From NCBI RefSeq assembly GCF_001682385.1, contig NZ_CP016210.1:1302001-1366000 (forward strand): 64,000 bases of DNA. The letters are read 5' to 3'. Made by a program: the position numbers and the translations under genes. The notes beneath the pieces were generated by a model that saw only the letters and a program-made list of their open reading frames with translations, had not been told where the DNA came from and did no database searches. Shown piece after piece: positions 21,177 to 30,318 of this stretch (within the stretch, counting starts at the first letter, position 1; every line of letters starts with the position of its first letter). Source of the DNA: Azoarcus olearius (GTDB lineage: Bacteria > Pseudomonadota > Gammaproteobacteria > Burkholderiales > Rhodocyclaceae).

Positions 21177-21535
21177 CGCCGATCCTCCGCCGGCGGTTCG
21201 CGACGGCGCAGCAGGGCCTGCAGCACCAGCGCGGTCACGGCGATCGCGAGCGCGGTGCTGCCGACCAGCGCCACGCCGAGCGGCAGCCATTCGTCTGCGA
21301 TGCGGCTGCCGTAGAGCACGACCCCGGTGCCCGCAGGCACGAACAGCAGCGACAAGTGCTGCAACAGCGTTCCGGCGGTGCTGCGCAGATCGTCGCCGGG
21401 ACCGCCGCGCACCAGCAGCGCGAGGAACAACAGCGCCATGCCGATCACCGGGCCGGGGATCGGCAGCGCGAGCGCGCGGGCGATGACTTCGCCCGCCAGT
21501 TGAAACAGCAGCAGCAAGGTCAGCGCCGCGAGCAT
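21173..21535 (-). CDS. lrgA: LrgA/CidA family holin-like protein
   Basis: 120 residues with four membrane helices. The conserved core is LALPIPGPVIGMALLFLAL (about 25-43), the hallmark of the CidA/LrgA family. The C-terminal tail is Arg/Glu-rich (RRREPPAEDRR). AGGAGG lies about 8 bases before the ATG at 21535; the open frame upstream of it lacks homology. It forms an lrgA-lrgB operon with a 4-base overlap. Function in the family is holin-like control of lysis or small-acid transport together with LrgB. Confidence 0.9.
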   Translation of the reverse strand: MLAALTLLLLFQLAGEVIARALALPIPGPVIGMALLFLALLVRGGPGDDLRSTAGTLLQHLSLLFVPAGTGVVLYGSRIADEWLPLGVALVGSTALAIAVTALVLQALLRRREPPAEDRR

Positions 21536-21605
21536 CCGGGGTCTCCTCCTGGAAGGGGCCGCCGCGCCTGGCGCCGCGGCCCTTGGGGAATGTTGGGGGC
21601 CGAGC

Positions 21606-22544
21606 TTACCGCAACAGCGCGTGGCCCACGGTGCGCGCCGCGATGCCCACGGCGGCGCCAAGCGCAGCCGGTTTCCACACCGTGGCGACGCGTCGTCCGG
21701 CGGACATCAGGATCGCCACCCCGGCCACGTCGAGCGGATGGATCAGGAAGCCCGCGCCGTGGTTGAGCGTGGCCACCGTGGTGACGCCGTTCCTCAGCAT
21801 CTCGTCCATCACGCCCATCATCGCGGTGCCGCCGGCGATGTACTTGGTCAGCGTCAGCAGGATCATGGCCGGGTCGATGCCGATGGCCGCCAGCAGCGGC
21901 GTCAGCGCGGCGGTCAGCGCGTCAATGCTGCCGGTGGCGCGCAGCGCCATCACCGCCACCAGCGCCAGCACCAGCATCGGAATGGACCCGACCGCGATCT
22001 TGAAGGCCTCGGCCCCGGCGCGGTTGATGACGTCGAGTACGCCCTTGGCGTTGTCGGCCACCTGGTGGTGCAGGGTCTCGTCCAGCCGTCCTTCCAGCGC
22101 GGACAGTCCGCGGCCGAAGCCGTGGTAGGTGGCGGCCGCCGCGATCAAGCCGCCAAGCAGCGACAAGGCCAGCGCCGGGCCGAAGGCCAGCCCCATCGCC
22201 GCCATCGGAAAGGTGACGTTGGCCTGCGCCATCGCCATCACCATCGCCAGCGTGGCCGCGAGGTGGCGGTCGGAGGCGCCGCGGCCCTCCATCATCGTCA
22301 GCGTCGCCACCGGCGCGGCGAAACTGACGAAGTTGATCTGCAACGCTGCGAACACGCCCAGCCCGGTGAGCCCCACCGGACGCAGCACCGGCGCGAGGCG
22401 CGCGACCACCCAGTCGATCACGCCGCGCGCTTCGAGCATGCGCATCAGCGACAGCATCACGACCATGATCGGCAGCAACACGAAGAGAGAGAGTTCGACG
22501 GCCGAGCGGCCGGCACGCAGGATGATGTCGGTGAGCTGATCCAT
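21606..22544 (-). CDS. Nucleoside-recognition (Gate) domain membrane protein
   Basis: 312-residue membrane protein with two Gate-type halves: residues about 15-150 (LSLFVLLPIMVVMLSLMR, then QINFVSFAAPVATLTM) and about 180-310 (FKIAVGSIPMLVLALVAV, then LTKYIAGGTAMMGVM). The pattern resembles fused SpmA/SpmB-like or YjiH-like proteins of non-sporulating proteobacteria, whose transport substrate is not established. It lies 70 bases upstream of lrgA on the same strand and could be cotranscribed with it. No strong ribosome site was seen before the ATG at 22544. Confidence 0.78.
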   Translation of the reverse strand: MDQLTDIILRAGRSAVELSLFVLLPIMVVMLSLMRMLEARGVIDWVVARLAPVLRPVGLTGLGVFAALQINFVSFAAPVATLTMMEGRGASDRHLAATLAMVMAMAQANVTFPMAAMGLAFGPALALSLLGGLIAAAATYHGFGRGLSALEGRLDETLHHQVADNAKGVLDVINRAGAEAFKIAVGSIPMLVLALVAVMALRATGSIDALTAALTPLLAAIGIDPAMILLTLTKYIAGGTAMMGVMDEMLRNGVTTVATLNHGAGFLIHPLDVAGVAILMSAGRRVATVWKPAALGAAVGIAARTVGHALLR

Positions 22545-22958
22545 GTCTTGTCGTTATTTGTGCAACGCCGCAGATGCTACCCGCTGCGAAGGCTGCCCGC
22601 GAGGACAAAGGGCTTGTGCGACGCGGGAAGGCGGCGACCTGGGCAGTGCGGCCACCTGCCCGCCGCGAGGGAAGGCTGTTCAGGCTCGGAAGGCCAGTTG
22701 GGCCAGCTCACGGGGGCCGGCCGATGGCTGGACCACGGGATGGATAGAAGCGGGCAGCCCGGAGCGCCCGGCGCCGGGACGAACCAGGCCGGACCCTCGC
22801 GCAGACCGGACCCTCGCGCAGACCGGACCGAGGCGTCGCGGCCCAGGCCCGCACTCCGCCCGGGTGCGACCCACGTCCACTAAGGCGGCTGCCGCGGGAC
22901 TGCGGCGTTGCGGGGCGTGGGCGCCGGGGCCCGTGCCCCGCCCTGTCTTCCTCGCGAC
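22545..22958. other. Gene-free stretch with a short tandem repeat
   Basis: 414 bases, very G+C-rich, no convincing coding frame. It contains a 17-base unit (GGACCCTCGCGCAGACC) twice in direct tandem at 22791-22824 plus five bases of a third copy. I see no promoter or terminator in it. Confidence 0.6.
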
Positions 22959-23165
22959 TCAGCGTCCGTCGCCGTCCGGCCCTTCGTCTTCTTCTGTCGG
23001 CACGACCACCGCCGGCGCGCCGAGCGTGACGCCGATCAGCAGCAGCAGCATCGGCGCCAGCGTCAGCGCGAAGGTATCGAAGCTGTGCATGCCTAGACCG
23101 AGGACCAGCGGCAGCACGAGGGTACCGTGGGCGAGAAAGTCGGTGATCCGGTTCCAGCGGGTCAT
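22959..23165 (-). CDS. Small two-helix membrane protein, unknown function
   Basis: 68 residues starting MTRWNRITDFLAHG, with two hydrophobic segments (about 14-28 and 31-51) and a short acidic tail (PTEEDEGPDGDGR). A good AGGAGAA ribosome site lies 5-6 bases before the ATG at 23165; the frame stays open upstream but the extra part has no ribosome site. No family recognised. Two inverted repeats (23199-23215 and 23232-23253) lie upstream and could be regulator sites. Being too short for strong coding statistics, it is supported mainly by the ribosome site and membrane-protein character. Confidence 0.62.
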   Translation of the reverse strand: MTRWNRITDFLAHGTLVLPLVLGLGMHSFDTFALTLAPMLLLLIGVTLGAPAVVVPTEEDEGPDGDGR

Positions 23166-23198
23166 GTCGTTCTCCTGGGGTAACTTTTGTAGTGGTGT

Positions 23199-23215
23199 TT
23201 TGTGCGTTGCACAAA
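23199..23215. promoter_or_regulatory. Perfect inverted repeat TTTGTGC-N3-GCACAAA
   Basis: A 7-3-7 palindrome 34 bases upstream of the small membrane-protein start codon. Size and symmetry suit a dimeric repressor or activator site; the protein is unknown. Confidence 0.4.
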
Positions 23216-23231
23216 TCGTGCCCGGCGGCTT

Positions 23232-23253
23232 CTGTTTCCAGTGTAGGAAACAG
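23232..23253. promoter_or_regulatory. Perfect inverted repeat CTGTTTCC-N6-GGAAACAG
   Basis: An 8-6-8 perfect palindrome 17 bases beyond the first one (23199-23215), in the same upstream region. It could be a second operator or an RNA hairpin. Confidence 0.4.
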
Positions 23254-23573
23254 GACGGGCAGTGCCGGAATTTCGACACCGGGCACCTATGCCCAAGGTC
23301 TATGCCTTTGCGATGGAGTACGCGCTGTGTGCTGCGCTGCAGGCGGGCGGTGGGAGTGCGAGCGTGGCGAGGGCGAAAGCCGGTGCCGGTGCGCCGGAAA
23401 CGGCGGCGGCTCCCGCCGACGGGCGGGGCAAGCGCGCGGCGCTGTGGTGGAACCTACACGGACCGTGCAGAACGCGGGAACAATGGGGCGATCTGCTTTG
23501 TGGTGGGGCGCGGGTGGCCGCGAGGTGCGTCCGGCGGACTAAGATCGTCGCTTCGCCCACCGGAGAGCCCGCC

Positions 23574-24635
23574 ATGTCCGCCACCGCCGATTTCCTGAGC
23601 CGCGTCGCCGTTCGCCATCCAATCATCCAGGCGCCGATGGTGGGCGTGTCGACGCCGGCGCTTGCGGCGGCAGTGTCCAACGCCGGTGGACTCGGCTCGA
23701 TCGGCCTCGGAGGCGGCGGTGTCGACGAAGCGCGCGCGGCCATCGGTGCCACCCGCGCCCTGACGAGCGCGCCCTTCAACGTCAACCTGTTCTGCCACCG
23801 CCCCGCTGTGGCCGACCCCGCGAGGGAGGCGGCCTGGCTGGCCGAACTGCGGCCACTGTTCGCCGAATTCGGCGCCCAGCCGCCCGCCGTGCTGCGCGAG
23901 CCCTACCAGAGCTTCATCGGCCAGCGTGCGATGCTGGACATGCTGCTGGCCGAACGGCCGGCGGTGGTCAGCTTCCACTTCGGTTTGCCGCCGCAAGAAT
24001 GGATACGCGAACTGCGCGCCGCGGGCAGCGTGACGCTGGCGAGCGCAACGACGCTGGCCGAGGCACAGGCGGTGGAGGCGGCAGGTGTCGACATCATCGT
24101 GGCGCAGGGCGTGGAAGCCGGCGGCCATCGCGGCGTGTTCGAGCCCGAGGCGGGCGATGCCCTGCTCGGCACTGTCGCGCTGCTGCGCCTGCTCGCCGGC
24201 AAGGTGAAGGCCCCGGTGGTCGCGGCCGGCGGCATCATGGACGGGGCCGGCATCGCGGCCGCGCTGCAGCTTGGTGCGGCGGCCGTGCAACTCGGCACCG
24301 CCTTCGTGCTGGCGCCGGAATCGGCCGCGAATGCGGCCTACCGCGCGGCGATGAAATCGGCGGCGGCCTATCGCACCCGCCTCACGGCAGCGATTTCCGG
24401 CCGCGCCGCGCGCGGGCTGCCCAACCGCTTCGACGACCTGCCGGGCACTGCGGTGCTGCCGGATTACCCGATCGCCTATGACGCCGCCAAGGCGCTGCAT
24501 GCCGCGGCGAGCGCGCGCGGTTGCAGCGACTTCGCGCCGCACTGGGCCGGGCAGGGCGCGCCATTGGCGCGCGAAATGCCGGCGGCGCAGATCGTCGCCG
24601 AACTGGTCCGGGAGTGGCAGGCGGTGAGCCGCTGA
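23574..24635 (+). CDS. Nitronate monooxygenase family flavoprotein
   Basis: 353-residue TIM-barrel FMN protein of the NMO / 2-nitropropane dioxygenase family, which oxidises alkyl nitronates such as propionate 3-nitronate to carbonyl products and nitrite. Visible motifs: the N-terminal [19 protein letters not shown], the G-rich [16 protein letters not shown] (active-site region, near 136), [12 protein letters not shown] and [10 protein letters not shown] for phosphate binding. GGAGAG lies before the ATG at 23574; the frame is open further upstream (from 23262), but that part is low-complexity and without homology. It is followed by a terminator that serves the convergent aceB gene. Confidence 0.88.
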   Translation: MSATADFLSRVAVRHPIIQAPMVGVSTPALAAAVSNAGGLGSIGLGGGGVDEARAAIGATRALTSAPFNVNLFCHRPAVADPAREAAWLAELRPLFAEFGAQPPAVLREPYQSFIGQRAMLDMLLAERPAVVSFHFGLPPQEWIRELRAAGSVTLASATTLAEAQAVEAAGVDIIVAQGVEAGGHRGVFEPEAGDALLGTVALLRLLAGKVKAPVVAAGGIMDGAGIAAALQLGAAAVQLGTAFVLAPESAANAAYRAAMKSAAAYRTRLTAAISGRAARGLPNRFDDLPGTAVLPDYPIAYDAAKALHAAASARGCSDFAPHWAGQGAPLAREMPAAQIVAELVREWQAVSR

Positions 24636-24685
24636 CCCAGCCCGCGGCCCTGGCATCGTCGGCGCAGAAGGGTGGGCGGCCGACG

Positions 24686-24715
24686 AAAAAAAACCGCCGC
24701 GGTCTCCCGCGGCGG
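24686..24715 (-). terminator. Rho-independent terminator of aceB
   Basis: 9-bp perfect stem CCGCCGCGG / CCGCGGCGG with a 4-base loop; on the minus strand a run of eight T follows. It lies 28 bases past the aceB stop codon. Confidence 0.9.
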
Positions 24716-24743
24716 CGTATGGGTTGCGACTGCCGGTGCCGGC

Positions 24744-26348
24744 TTATTCCATCGCTTCGTACAGCGGCAGGGTCAGGAACTCGGGGAAGTTCTCCGACAG
24801 CGACATCTCTTCGAAGATCGTCGCGGCCTGGTCGTAGGTGGCGGTGTTCTCGCCCTGGGCGGTCACGGTGGCCTTCACCTTGGCGAGTTCTTCCGGAATC
24901 ATCGCGCGCACCATGTCGGCGGTGACCTTGCGGCCGTCGTCCAGCTTGCCCTTCGGGCTCACCACCCACTGCCAGATCTGCGAGCGGCTGATTTCGGCGG
25001 TGGCGGCGTCTTCCATCAGGTTGTGGATCGGCACGCAGCCGTTGCCGGCCAGCCAGCTGCCGAGGTAGTGGATGCCGACGTTGATGTTGTTGCGCACGCC
25101 CACTTCGGTGATCGGCTGCTCAGGCTGGAAGTTCATCCAGTCCTTCGGGCCGAAGCTGCCGGACACCTGCTTTTCCCACTGGTTGGGCTTGTCGCCCAGC
25201 ACCTTGACGAACTCTTCCATCGCGATCGGCACCAGGCCCGGGTGCGCCACCCAGCCGCCGTCGTAGCCGTCGTTGGCGTCGCGGGTCTTGTCGTGGCGGA
25301 TGCCGGCCAGCGCCTTCTCGTTGGCGACCGGGTCGCTCTTGATCGGGATCAGCGCGCTCATGCCGCCCATCGCCGGGGCGCCGCGCTTGTGGCAGGCCTG
25401 CACCAGCGCCAGCGCGTAGGAGCGCATGAAGGGCACTTCCATCGTGATGGCGCCACGGTTGGCGAGGCAGAAGTCCTTGTTCTTCTTGAACTTCTTGATG
25501 CAGGAGAAGATGTAGTCCCAGCGCCCGGCGTTCAGCCCGGCGGAGTGGTTGCGCAGTTCGTACAGGATCTCTTCCATCTCGAAGGTGGCGAGGATGGTTT
25601 CGACCAGCACGGTGGCCTTGATGGTGCCCTGCGGCAGGCCGATGTGGTCCTGCGCCATCACGAAGATGTCGTTCCACAGGCGGGCTTCCAGATGGGATTC
25701 CATCTTCGGCAGGTAGTAGAACGGGCCGGCGCCGCGGGCGATCTGTTCCTTGGCGTTGTGGAAGAACACCAGCGCGAAGTCGAAGATGCCGCCGGAGACG
25801 CGCTGGCCGTCGACCAGCACGTGCTTCTCGTCCAGGTGCCAGCCGCGCGGGCGGATCTGCAGGGTGGCGATCTTGTCGTTGAGCTTGTAGACCTTGCCGG
25901 CTTCGTTGGTGTAGCTGATCTCGCGGCGGATCGCGTCGAACAGGTTCACCTGGCCCTGGATCTGGTTGTACCAGTTGGGGCTGTTGGAATCTTCGAAGTC
26001 GGTCATGTAGGAATCAGCGCCCGAGTTGAAGGCGTTGATGATCATCTTGCGCTCGACCGGGCCGGTGATTTCCACGCGGCGGCATTCCAGCGCCTTCGGC
26101 AGCGGCGCCACCTTCCAGTCGCCTTCGCGGATGTGCTTGGTTTCCGGCAGGAAGTCGGGCAGCTCGCCGGCGTCGATGCGGGCCTGGCGGGCGACGCGGG
26201 CCTTCAGCAGTTCCTGGCGGCGCGGCTCGAAGGCGCGGTGCAGCTTGGCGACGAGTTCGAGGGCGTCGCGGGTCAGGATCTGGTCGAAGCGCGGATGCAG
26301 CGGCGCGTTGATCTGCATGCCTTGCGGCAGGTCGAGCGTGGCGGTCAT
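24744..26348 (-). CDS. aceB: Malate synthase A
   Basis: Condenses glyoxylate and acetyl-CoA into malate, the second enzyme of the glyoxylate bypass. 534 residues, matching the A isoform (about 530) rather than the 720-residue G form. The family signature region RNHSAGLNAGRWDYIFSCIK (near 275-294) is intact, and GGMSALIPIK and the catalytic acid region NVGIHYLGSWLAGNGCVP follow. AAGGAG precedes the ATG at 26348. A TSUP-type exporter gene starts upstream on the same strand, 18 bases away. Isocitrate lyase (aceA) is not in the window. Confidence 0.97.
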   Translation of the reverse strand: MTATLDLPQGMQINAPLHPRFDQILTRDALELVAKLHRAFEPRRQELLKARVARQARIDAGELPDFLPETKHIREGDWKVAPLPKALECRRVEITGPVERKMIINAFNSGADSYMTDFEDSNSPNWYNQIQGQVNLFDAIRREISYTNEAGKVYKLNDKIATLQIRPRGWHLDEKHVLVDGQRVSGGIFDFALVFFHNAKEQIARGAGPFYYLPKMESHLEARLWNDIFVMAQDHIGLPQGTIKATVLVETILATFEMEEILYELRNHSAGLNAGRWDYIFSCIKKFKKNKDFCLANRGAITMEVPFMRSYALALVQACHKRGAPAMGGMSALIPIKSDPVANEKALAGIRHDKTRDANDGYDGGWVAHPGLVPIAMEEFVKVLGDKPNQWEKQVSGSFGPKDWMNFQPEQPITEVGVRNNINVGIHYLGSWLAGNGCVPIHNLMEDAATAEISRSQIWQWVVSPKGKLDDGRKVTADMVRAMIPEELAKVKATVTAQGENTATYDQAATIFEEMSLSENFPEFLTLPLYEAME

Positions 26349-26366
26349 GAAAGGCTCCTTGTTTGA

Positions 26367-27149
26367 TCAGAGGGTCTTGGAGAAATAGTAGGCGGTCAGC
26401 ACGCTGCCGGTGGCGATGATGCAGTAGCGCAGCAGCCGCGCCGGAATGCGGCGCGCGAACGCCGCGCCGAGGTAGCCGCCGGCGGTGCCGGTGAGCAGCA
26501 TCACGATGGTGTGCGGCCACGACACTGCGTTGGCGATGACGAAGGTGCCGACGGCGACGCTGTAGATCACCGCCGACAGCCAGTTCTTGAGCGCGTTGAT
26601 CTCATGCACATCCTTGAAGCCTTGGATGGCGAGCGCGGCCAGCATCAGGATGCCCATGCCGGCGCCGAAAAAACCGCCGTACACCGACACCGCCAGTTGG
26701 AACACGTAGCCGGCGGGGCCCACGTGGCGCTCGTCGGCGTGCGCAGGCGCGGGCTTGAGCTTTTTCACCAGCGCGGAAATCTGCGCGCTGAACGCGAACA
26801 GCACGGTTGCCACCAGCAGCAGCCACGGAATCAGCTTGGAGAATGCCGCGTTGGAGGTCGCGAGCAGCAGCAGCCCGCCAGCGATGCCGCCGACAAAAGC
26901 GACCGCGGACAGCAGCGGCAGGCTGCGCGAAAAGCGGGCGAGTTCGCGCCGGAAGGCCCAGGCGCCGGCGAGGCTGCCCGGCCACAGCGACACCGAGTTG
27001 CTGGCATTGGCCACCACCGGCGGCACGCCCACCGCGAGCAGGGCGGGGAAGGAGAAGAAGGTGCCGCCGCCGGCGATCGAATTCACCGCACCCGCCGCCA
27101 GCGCGGCAATGCCGATGATCACGATGTCGATGAGGGCGAGGCTGGTCAT
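26367..27149 (-). CDS. TSUP (TauE/SafE) family membrane transporter
   Basis: 260 residues with about eight membrane helices in two homologous halves. The N-terminal motif AAGAVNSIAGGGTFFSFPAL and the second-half GGFFGAGMGILMLAAL are typical of TauE/SafE sulfite/organosulfonate exporters. The substrate is unknown; family members export sulfoacetate, sulfite or other anions. It is 18 bases upstream of aceB, suggesting cotranscription, so a two-carbon acid such as glycolate or glyoxylate would be a reasonable guess. No strong ribosome site was seen. Confidence 0.86.
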   Translation of the reverse strand: MTSLALIDIVIIGIAALAAGAVNSIAGGGTFFSFPALLAVGVPPVVANASNSVSLWPGSLAGAWAFRRELARFSRSLPLLSAVAFVGGIAGGLLLLATSNAAFSKLIPWLLLVATVLFAFSAQISALVKKLKPAPAHADERHVGPAGYVFQLAVSVYGGFFGAGMGILMLAALAIQGFKDVHEINALKNWLSAVIYSVAVGTFVIANAVSWPHTIVMLLTGTAGGYLGAAFARRIPARLLRYCIIATGSVLTAYYFSKTL

Positions 27150-27331
27150 GGGGTTCCGGACGGCAAGGGTTGCGGGATCTGGTCAAGCTTGCGTGCTGCT
27201 CCGCGGCTTGGCCGGAGTGCGTCGTCTAGGTATCGGGATGTCTCCTCCCCCGAATGAGCTGCAGTCTAGATCGGACCTAAATAAAACAGAAGAAACGGTA
27301 TGATCACTTTATCTTTTACTAAAAGTACAAA

Positions 27332-28297
27332 ATGGATCAGCTGAAGCAGATCGAAACCTTCGTTGCCGTCGCCAGTCGCGGCAGCCTGTCGGCCGCGGCG
27401 CGGGCAGAAGGCGTGACCCCGGCGGTGATCGGCCGTCGGCTCGACGGGCTGGAAGCCCGGCTGGGCGTGCGGCTGCTGGTGCGCACCACGCGCAGCATCA
27501 CGCTCACCTTCGAAGGCAGCGCCTTCCTGGAGGACTGCCAGCGCATCCTCAACGATCTCTCCAACGCCGAGGCCTCGGTCAGCCTCGGCGGCGTCAAGCC
27601 GAGCGGGCATCTGCGCGTCTCCGCGCCTGCCGGTTTCGGCCGCCGCCACGTCGCGCCGCTGGTGCGCGAATTCCTGCTCGCGAATCCCGACGTCAGCTGC
27701 AGCCTCGACCTCTCCGACCGCCTCGTCGACCTGGTCAACGAAGGGCTGGATTGCGCCGTGCGCATCGGCGACATGGCGGATTCCAGCCTGGTGTCGGTGA
27801 AGCTGGCCGACAACCGCCGCGTGGTGGTGGCCAGCCCCGACTATCTTGCCCGCCACGGCGTGCCGCGCACGCCGGAGGATCTGCCGCGCCACGTCTGCCT
27901 TACGCTGGTGCAGCAGCGCGGCTGGCAATTCGCCGACGGCCGCGGCGGCGCGGTCTCGGCCAAGGTGGCGGGCCGGCTGGAGTGCAACGACGGCGCGGTG
28001 CTGCACGAATGGGCGCTGGCCGGGCAGGGCTTGGCGTGGCGATCCTTGTGGGAAGTGTCCGAGGACCTCGCCGCGGGCCGGCTGGTGTCGGTGCTGGACG
28101 AATTCGCCGCGCGCCCCACCGGCATCTACGCGGTCTTTCCGTACCGCCGCAACCTTGCGCTGCGGGTGCGCTACTTCATCGATTACCTCAAGCAGCGCTA
28201 TGGGGATACGGGGTACTGGAATTCGGCTGCCGGCGAGCCGCTCACCCCACCCACACCGCCCGAAAGTCATTCACGTTCGTCAGCGTCGGCCCGGTAA
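27332..28297 (+). CDS. LysR-type transcriptional regulator
   Basis: 321 residues. The N-terminal winged helix (about 1-60) reads MDQLKQIETFVAVASRGSLSAAAR, given here in two parts: the helix QLKQIETFVAVAS and the recognition helix AEGVTPAVIGRRLDGLEARLG. The effector-binding periplasmic-binding-like domain (about 90-295) follows. It is divergent from the TSUP-aceB unit (183 bases between starts), so aceB and the exporter are its likely targets; glyoxylate, glycerate or a related acid would be a plausible ligand. Its 3' end overlaps the convergent ttuD gene by 56 bases. An A+T-rich promoter-like stretch lies just before the start. Confidence 0.92.
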   Translation: MDQLKQIETFVAVASRGSLSAAARAEGVTPAVIGRRLDGLEARLGVRLLVRTTRSITLTFEGSAFLEDCQRILNDLSNAEASVSLGGVKPSGHLRVSAPAGFGRRHVAPLVREFLLANPDVSCSLDLSDRLVDLVNEGLDCAVRIGDMADSSLVSVKLADNRRVVVASPDYLARHGVPRTPEDLPRHVCLTLVQQRGWQFADGRGGAVSAKVAGRLECNDGAVLHEWALAGQGLAWRSLWEVSEDLAAGRLVSVLDEFAARPTGIYAVFPYRRNLALRVRYFIDYLKQRYGDTGYWNSAAGEPLTPPTPPESHSRSSASAR

Positions 28298-29504
28298 CCA
28301 GCGAATCGCCCAAGGCCTCGAAGAAGCCATGGCCGTCGTTGTCGTCCAGCCGGTCGCGCGGGCGCGGGCCGGCCGCCCAGGCGCGCGCCAGCGTATCCGG
28401 GGTGACGAAGGCGCCGGCGATGTCCTCCAGTCCGTCTACGCCGTCGGTGTCGCCCGCCAGCGCGTGAATGCCCGGCGCGCCATCGAGCGCAATCGCCAGC
28501 GCCAGCAGGAATTCGACGTTGCGCCCGCCGCGGCCTTGACCCCGCACCGTCACCGTGGTTTCGCCGCCGGACAGCAGCACGCAGGGAGCCGCCACCGGCT
28601 GTCCGTGCCGCTTCACCTGCAGCGCGATCGCGGCGATCACCTTGCCGACGTCGCGCGCCTCGCCCTCGATGCTGTCGCCCAGGATCAGCGCCCGCACGCC
28701 GGCTGCTTCGGCAACCCGCGCCGCGGCCTCCAGCGCCTGCTGCGGCGTGGCGACCAGATGGGTGCTGACGCCGGCCAGACGCGGATCGCCCGGCTTCACC
28801 GTCTCGCCCGCGCCGCTTTCCAGCAACGCGCGCGCGCCGGCGGGCAGCTCGATGCCATGGCGGCGCACGATCTCCAGCGCGTCGGCGCAGGTCGTCGGAT
28901 CGGCCACGGTGGGGCCGGAGGCGATGTCGATCGGATTGTCCCCGGGCACGTCGGAAATCAGCAGATTCACCACCCGCGCCGGATGGCAGGCGGCGGCGAG
29001 GCGGCCGCCCTTGATCGCCGAAAGGTGGCGGCGCACGCAGTTCATCTCGGAAATCGTCGCGCCGGACTTCAGCAGCGCGCGGTTGATTGCCTGCTTGTCC
29101 GCCAGCGTCACGCCTGCGCCCGGTAGCGGCAGCAACGCGGAGCCGCCGCCGGAAACCAGGCAGATCACCAGGTCGTCTGCGCTCAGTCCATCCACCAGGG
29201 TCAGCACCCGGGCGGCGGCCGCGTGCCCCGCGGCGTCGGGCACCGGGTGCGCGGCCTCGACGATCTCGATGCGCTTGCACGGCACCGCATAGCCGTAGCG
29301 GGTGACGACCACGCCGGACAGCGGCCCCGCCCAGTGGCGCTCCAGCGCCTGCGCCATCGCCGCCGAGGCCTTGCCGGCGCCGATGACGACGGTGCGGCCG
29401 CGAGGCGGGGCCGGCAGATGGGGCGGAATGCAGTGTTCCGGCTGGGCCGCGTTGATCGCGGCGGCAAACATCTGCGCGAGCAGTTCGCGCGGTGGCATCG
29501 TCAT
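28242..29504 (-). CDS. ttuD: Glycerate 2-kinase / MOFRL-family (TtuD)
   Basis: Phosphorylates D-glycerate to 2-phosphoglycerate (glycerate kinase type 2); related proteins were once annotated as hydroxypyruvate reductase. 420 residues. The N-terminal DUF4147 nucleotide-binding part has VVIGAGKASAAMAQAL (about 39-54) and LVSGGGSALL (about 114-123); the C-terminal MOFRL domain shows LLSGGETTVTVRG...GGRNVEFLLALA and AGDTDGVDG. AGGAG 8 bases before the ATG at 29504. It overlaps the LysR gene tail by 56 bases in convergent orientation. Next upstream is hyi, consistent with a glyoxylate-to-glycerate pathway. Confidence 0.92.
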   Translation of the reverse strand: MTMPPRELLAQMFAAAINAAQPEHCIPPHLPAPPRGRTVVIGAGKASAAMAQALERHWAGPLSGVVVTRYGYAVPCKRIEIVEAAHPVPDAAGHAAAARVLTLVDGLSADDLVICLVSGGGSALLPLPGAGVTLADKQAINRALLKSGATISEMNCVRRHLSAIKGGRLAAACHPARVVNLLISDVPGDNPIDIASGPTVADPTTCADALEIVRRHGIELPAGARALLESGAGETVKPGDPRLAGVSTHLVATPQQALEAAARVAEAAGVRALILGDSIEGEARDVGKVIAAIALQVKRHGQPVAAPCVLLSGGETTVTVRGQGRGGRNVEFLLALAIALDGAPGIHALAGDTDGVDGLEDIAGAFVTPDTLARAWAAGPRPRDRLDDNDGHGFFEALGDSLVTGPTLTNVNDFRAVWVG

Positions 29505-29529
29505 GTCGGGTGCTCCTGCGCGGCCGTGG

Positions 29530-30318
29530 TTACTGCGCCTCCGGGGCCAGTGCCGTCATCCATCCCAGTCCTTCGCGCGTGCCCGCGGCCGGCAGGTATT
29601 CGCAGCCGATCCAGCCGTCGTAGCCCAGCCGGTCGATGTGGCGGAACAGCCAGCCGTAGTTGATCTCGCCGGTGCCGGGTTCGTGGCGGCCCGGGTTGTC
29701 GGCAATCTGCATGTGGGCGATGCGCGGCAGGTGGCGGGCGATGGTGTTGGCGAGGTCGCCTTCCATCCGCTGCGCGTGATAGATGTCGTACTGGATATGA
29801 AGATTGTCCGCGCCCACCTCGTCCAGGATGGCCGCCGCCTGCGCGGTGCGGCTGAGGTAGAAGCCGGGAATGTCGAAGGTGTTGATCGGCTCCACCAGCA
29901 GCCGGATACCGGCCGACTTCAGCGCATCGGCCGCGAAGCGCAGGTTGGCGATGAAGGTCTCGTGCGCGGCCTGCGCCGTCACGCCGGCGGGCACGATGCC
30001 GGCCAGGCAGTTCAGCTGTTTGCACCCGAGCGCAACGGCGTAGTCGACGGCGCGTCCGACGCCATCCCGGAATTCCCCCACGCGATCCGGATGACAGGCG
30101 ATGCCGCGCTCGCCGGCAGCCCAGTCGCCCGCAGGCAGGTTGTGCAGCACGACCGGCAGGCCGGCCGCATCCAGCCGTTCGGCAATCCGTGCCGCCGGCC
30201 ACGCATAGGGAAACTGGAACTCCACCGCCTTGAACCCCGCCGCGGCCGCGGCCTGGAAGCGATCGAGGAAGTCCAGTTCGGTGAAGAGCAGCGTGAGGTT
30301 GGCCGCGAGTTTCGGCAT
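29530..30318 (-). CDS. hyi: Hydroxypyruvate isomerase
   Basis: Interconverts hydroxypyruvate and tartronate semialdehyde in glyoxylate/allantoin utilisation. 262 residues, TIM-barrel of the AP-endonuclease-2 family. Visible motifs: AANLTLLFTELDFLDRF, GFKAVEFQFPY, LVEPINTFDIPGF (metal-binding Glu), IQYDIYHAQRMEGD and GWIGCEYLPA. The ATG at 30318 has GGAGAA 5 bases upstream; a TTG four codons earlier overlaps that ribosome site and is rejected. Upstream of ttuD by 25 bases. The usual partners gcl (glyoxylate carboligase) and glxR are not adjacent. Confidence 0.94.
   Translation of the reverse strand: MPKLAANLTLLFTELDFLDRFQAAAAAGFKAVEFQFPYAWPAARIAERLDAAGLPVVLHNLPAGDWAAGERGIACHPDRVGEFRDGVGRAVDYAVALGCKQLNCLAGIVPAGVTAQAAHETFIANLRFAADALKSAGIRLLVEPINTFDIPGFYLSRTAQAAAILDEVGADNLHIQYDIYHAQRMEGDLANTIARHLPRIAHMQIADNPGRHEPGTGEINYGWLFRHIDRLGYDGWIGCEYLPAAGTREGLGWMTALAPEAQ

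Noticed and set aside
23262-23573. Extension of the nitronate monooxygenase by about 104 residues
   Set aside because: Low-complexity Ala/Gly/Arg sequence with no homology. The conserved protein and ribosome site start at 23574.
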